A stretch of 16,539 nucleotides of DNA from RGIG995 sp045652445. Lineage in GTDB: Bacteria; Bacillota; Clostridia; Oscillospirales; UBA644. Below, in pieces: positions 14,435 through 16,539 of the stretch. The notes below the pieces were generated by a model. The model had not been told where the DNA came from and did no database searches. It saw only the letters and a program-made list of their open reading frames with translations. The stretch spans positions 1 through 16,539 of the forward strand of contig JAZRUJ010000055.1 in assembly GCA_045652445.1 (NCBI GenBank), in the 5' to 3' direction. Position 1 is the first letter of the stretch. Every line of letters starts with the position of its first letter. The translations under genes and the position numbers were made by a program.

Positions 14435-15445
14435 TCACACTCGAATCATTTGAAATCCGCAGGAACGCAAGAGACGGTTATAAACCGCAAGACTGACCCC
14501 GTCACCAGGTTCTACGTTGATATATATTCGATCTACCGACAACTCATCCAAAGAGCGAAGAACGTCAAACAACCGTTCCCCCTGTTCTTCCGGAGAAGAT
14601 CGATGTCCGTAGGTCATAATAACGTCGGCGTTAAAATAATGTTCGTCGCCGTCAAAACACATGACAGCATATTTCCCCTGAGGAGGATTTTTCTGAAGAT
14701 ATTCTGCCATATTTTTTGCGGAACCGACAATACCAATGGTCTCTACTTCGGGAGCATAGTGTTTATGGGCAAGTCCGGGAGAAAGAATCTTTTCGTCTTT
14801 ATTCAATTCTTCTTCTACCGCTTTTGCAACGGTTAACGTGGGAATCACTTCTTTCAGTTGCTCTGGCGTTACAAAACCGGGGCGAAGAAGAATGGGATGA
14901 TCTCCTAACAACGAAACAACGGTTGATTCTAATCCACAATAACTGGCACCGCCATCGATAACTCCGGCAATTTTATCTCCAAAATCATGCAAAACGTGTT
15001 CTGCAGTAGTACCGCTGGGTTTCCCGGAAACGTTTGCCGAGGGAGCTGCGATTGGACATCCGGAATATTGAATAATTTTTTGTGCTATGGGGTGTGCCGG
15101 AAAACGCAAAGCAACCGAATCCAGACCGGCACTCACGATAGCGGGAATAATATCCTTCTTGGGAAGAATAATGGTCAATGGTCCCGGCCAAAAACGTTCG
15201 GCTAACTGATATGCCCATTGATTGGGATAAGCGTAAATTTCCATATCCTGAAGGTTTGCGATATGAACGATCAAAGGATTGTCCGCAGGTCTCCCCTTTG
15301 CTTTAAAAATATTTTGAACCGCAGACTCGTCTAAAGCATTTGCCCCCAACCCGTAGACAGTTTCCGTGGGGATTGCGACCAACTCGCCGGATTGAATCCG
15401 TCGAGCAGCTTCTTGGATGTCTTCTTCAATATTCTTCCAGATCAT
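14435..15445 (-). CDS. L-threonylcarbamoyladenylate synthase, Sua5/YwlC type
   Basis: A 336-residue cytosolic enzyme that makes threonylcarbamoyl-AMP from threonine, bicarbonate and ATP, the first step of the universal t6A37 modification of tRNAs that read ANN codons. Residues 8-200 form the YrdC/TsaC fold, with IPTETVYGLGANA at 25-37, the KGRPADNPLIVH block at 50-61, FWPGPLT at 85-91, the nucleotide-site segment APSANVSGKPSGT at 134-146 and GLESTVV at 171-177. SPGLAHKHYAP at 222-232 is the linker typical of the long Sua5 form, followed by the Sua5 C-terminal domain to residue 336. The long form distinguishes it from the short TsaC. It starts 13 bases after the CPBP gene and its ribosome-binding site (GAGAGTGAG) is weak. 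The tRNA-Thr in this window reads ACY codons and would be a natural t6A substrate, but this proximity is probably coincidental. Confidence 0.95.
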   Translation of the reverse strand: MIWKNIEEDIQEAARRIQSGELVAIPTETVYGLGANALDESAVQNIFKAKGRPADNPLIVHIANLQDMEIYAYPNQWAYQLAERFWPGPLTIILPKKDIIPAIVSAGLDSVALRFPAHPIAQKIIQYSGCPIAAPSANVSGKPSGTTAEHVLHDFGDKIAGVIDGGASYCGLESTVVSLLGDHPILLRPGFVTPEQLKEVIPTLTVAKAVEEELNKDEKILSPGLAHKHYAPEVETIGIVGSAKNMAEYLQKNPPQGKYAVMCFDGDEHYFNADVIMTYGHRSSPEEQGERLFDVLRSLDELSVDRIYINVEPGDGVSLAVYNRLLRSCGFQMIRV

Positions 15446-15458
15446 TTCATACTCACTC

Positions 15459-16445
15459 TCAATAAATCAACAGAAGAAACAACAATTGAATTGCTTCCAG
15501 GGAAATAAATACGTAAAAGAAAGGAGAAGTTACAAGGGCCTTAAATTTTTGTCCCGAAGTAAATTCGGATTTAGGAACGTTCGGACTCTTTACTCCATAT
15601 ACAATAAGCCCGGCAACCATAAACCCAATCATTGTAGTTGTAAATACGGAACTGAACAATACATTCCAAAAATCAGCGTGTTGACCACTATTTTGCAAAA
15701 TAAGACATTGTATCACACTGCTAAAATTAAAGGCAAAATGGGAAATTACAGCAATCCAAATCGTATTAAATCGCATGGTGAAATATGCAAGAACGATTCC
15801 GATGACAAAAGCATAGGGTAATTGCGTCCAAGAACTGTGCAGAAATGTAAAGAAAAACCCGTTAAACAAAAGAGAAAACGCAATGCCAAATTTTTTAGTT
15901 ACATTCAGAGCAATACCCCTCATTGAAATTTCTTCAAAAACTGCGGGCATCACAGCCAACATGATAGCAAACAAAGGAACTAACCAAAAATTCTCCGGAT
16001 AATCAATATCCGATTGGAGCATAGCATAGTATTTGTCTTCCATTCCGAGGATAGAGAAGAAAATGGAGAGCAACGTATCTCCCAACGTTGCGGCAAGATT
16101 TCCAAGAACGACTGTTGTACCGACCCCAAAGCAGATTTGTAATAGTTCTGGTTTTTGCATAGGGACAATCTGTGTATATTTTTTACCGGAAAAGAAAAAA
16201 TAGAGACAAATAGGAAGGAAAAGACAGATCGTAAAAATCACGATTTCCAACAATAATCCAGGAAGTGTCCCATAAGATGCAAATTGTACATAGAGGCGAG
16301 ATGCAGTATCTCCGAAGAGACCATGAAGAATCGTATATAAAAAATCTCCTAAAAACAAATTGGTCAACAATAAAAGACCTTTGCAAAGACAAAAGAAAAA
16401 CAATACACCGTTTAATTCTTTTTGTGCAATCTTAAAACGATTCAT
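15459..16445 (-). CDS. CPBP family intramembrane glutamic protease (CAAX/Abi type)
   Basis: A 328-residue membrane protein with about eight hydrophobic segments. The three motifs of the CPBP family are present: EEISMRG at 171-177 (EExxxR, catalytic Glu pair), FTFLH at 199-203 (FxxxH) and HFAFN at 236-240 (HxxxN). Members cleave substrates within or near the membrane; those in Gram-positives serve in prenyl-protein-like processing, bacteriocin immunity, signalling or regulated proteolysis. The substrate here is unknown. ATG 16443-16445 has AGGAG 7 bases upstream. It is the promoter-proximal gene of a four-gene operon whose other members are housekeeping; no bacteriocin or peptide gene is visible beside it, which argues against an immunity role, though the sequence upstream of 16539 is not seen. 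Confidence 0.92.
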   Translation of the reverse strand: MNRFKIAQKELNGVLFFFCLCKGLLLLTNLFLGDFLYTILHGLFGDTASRLYVQFASYGTLPGLLLEIVIFTICLFLPICLYFFFSGKKYTQIVPMQKPELLQICFGVGTTVVLGNLAATLGDTLLSIFFSILGMEDKYYAMLQSDIDYPENFWLVPLFAIMLAVMPAVFEEISMRGIALNVTKKFGIAFSLLFNGFFFTFLHSSWTQLPYAFVIGIVLAYFTMRFNTIWIAVISHFAFNFSSVIQCLILQNSGQHADFWNVLFSSVFTTTMIGFMVAGLIVYGVKSPNVPKSEFTSGQKFKALVTSPFFYVFISLEAIQLLFLLLIY

Positions 16446-16477
16446 AAATCTGCTCCTAATAAATACAGTACAGTGCT

Positions 16478-16506
16478 ATTATATCATAACAGGATAAAAA
16501 TTTCAA
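16478..16506 (-). promoter_or_regulatory. Near-consensus sigma-A promoter of the CPBP-sua5-coaE-M18 operon
   Basis: Minus strand: TTGAAA (16506-16501), 17 bases, TATAAT (16483-16478), with TG one base before the -10 (extended -10). The expected leader is about 25 nt and ends in the AGGAG site of the CPBP gene. No other promoter or terminator is obvious within the operon down to 12498. Confidence 0.85.
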
Positions 16507-16539
16507 CCCTTTTCCCTTATTTTTGAAAAAAAGTCCTCA

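Noticed and set aside
15442..15450. A two-codon reading frame (ATG AAA TGA) overlapping the Sua5 start
   Set aside because: Such minimal frames are common by chance and there is no sign of regulation at this spot.
15459..16445. CPBP protein as bacteriocin immunity or abortive-infection protein
   Set aside because: No bacteriocin precursor, leader-peptide gene or ABC transporter is beside it; it heads a housekeeping operon.

Overview
The window looks like a chromosomal stretch of a low-to-moderate G+C Gram-positive bacterium (Bacillota, most likely Clostridia). The reasons are the purine-rich Shine-Dalgarno sites, textbook sigma-A promoters, T-rich intrinsic terminators, a CCA-encoding tRNA-Thr, and the style of the Lgt, FolD, Sua5, CoaE, CPBP and M18 proteins. 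I see no transposase, integrase, phage gene, CRISPR array or rRNA. There is no gene-free stretch longer than about 200 bases.

Layout. (1) 1-803, minus: 5' part of a SAM-dependent methyltransferase that runs off the left edge. (2) 830-975, minus: tRNA-Thr(GGT) with its own consensus promoter and a terminator that abuts the CCA end. (3) 1004-2780, minus: lgt-folD, two overlapping genes behind a consensus promoter. (4) 2860-9876, minus: one gene of about 7 kb, 42 percent of the window. It encodes a 2338-residue membrane enzyme with the full domain order of a cyclic beta-1,2-glucan synthase (GT84, cyclization domain, GH94). (5) 10028-12466, plus: a divergent single gene for a fused alpha-beta E1 of a 2-oxoacid dehydrogenase, with a consensus promoter and a strong terminator. 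(6) 12510-16445, minus: a four-gene operon, in transcription order a CPBP membrane protease, Sua5/YwlC, CoaE and an M18 aminopeptidase, behind a near-consensus promoter at 16478-16506. It ends at the terminator shared with the E1 gene.

How the parts fit. Most genes are housekeeping: lipoprotein modification (Lgt), one-carbon folate metabolism (FolD), the t6A tRNA modification (Sua5), the last step of CoA synthesis (CoaE) and peptide turnover (M18). Two genes are accessory in character. The glucan synthase should make beta-1,2-glucan from UDP-glucose at the membrane, but no exporter or glucan-modifying gene lies beside it. The E1 enzyme is an orphan with no E2 or E3 gene nearby. Left of 9876 every gene is on the minus strand. 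The only clear intrinsic terminator in that block is the one after the tRNA, so read-through from the glucan synthase into lgt-folD-tRNA is plausible.

I did not find a clearly new multi-gene system. The best leads are the divergent, shortened glucan synthase and the unusual insertions in the orphan fused E1.
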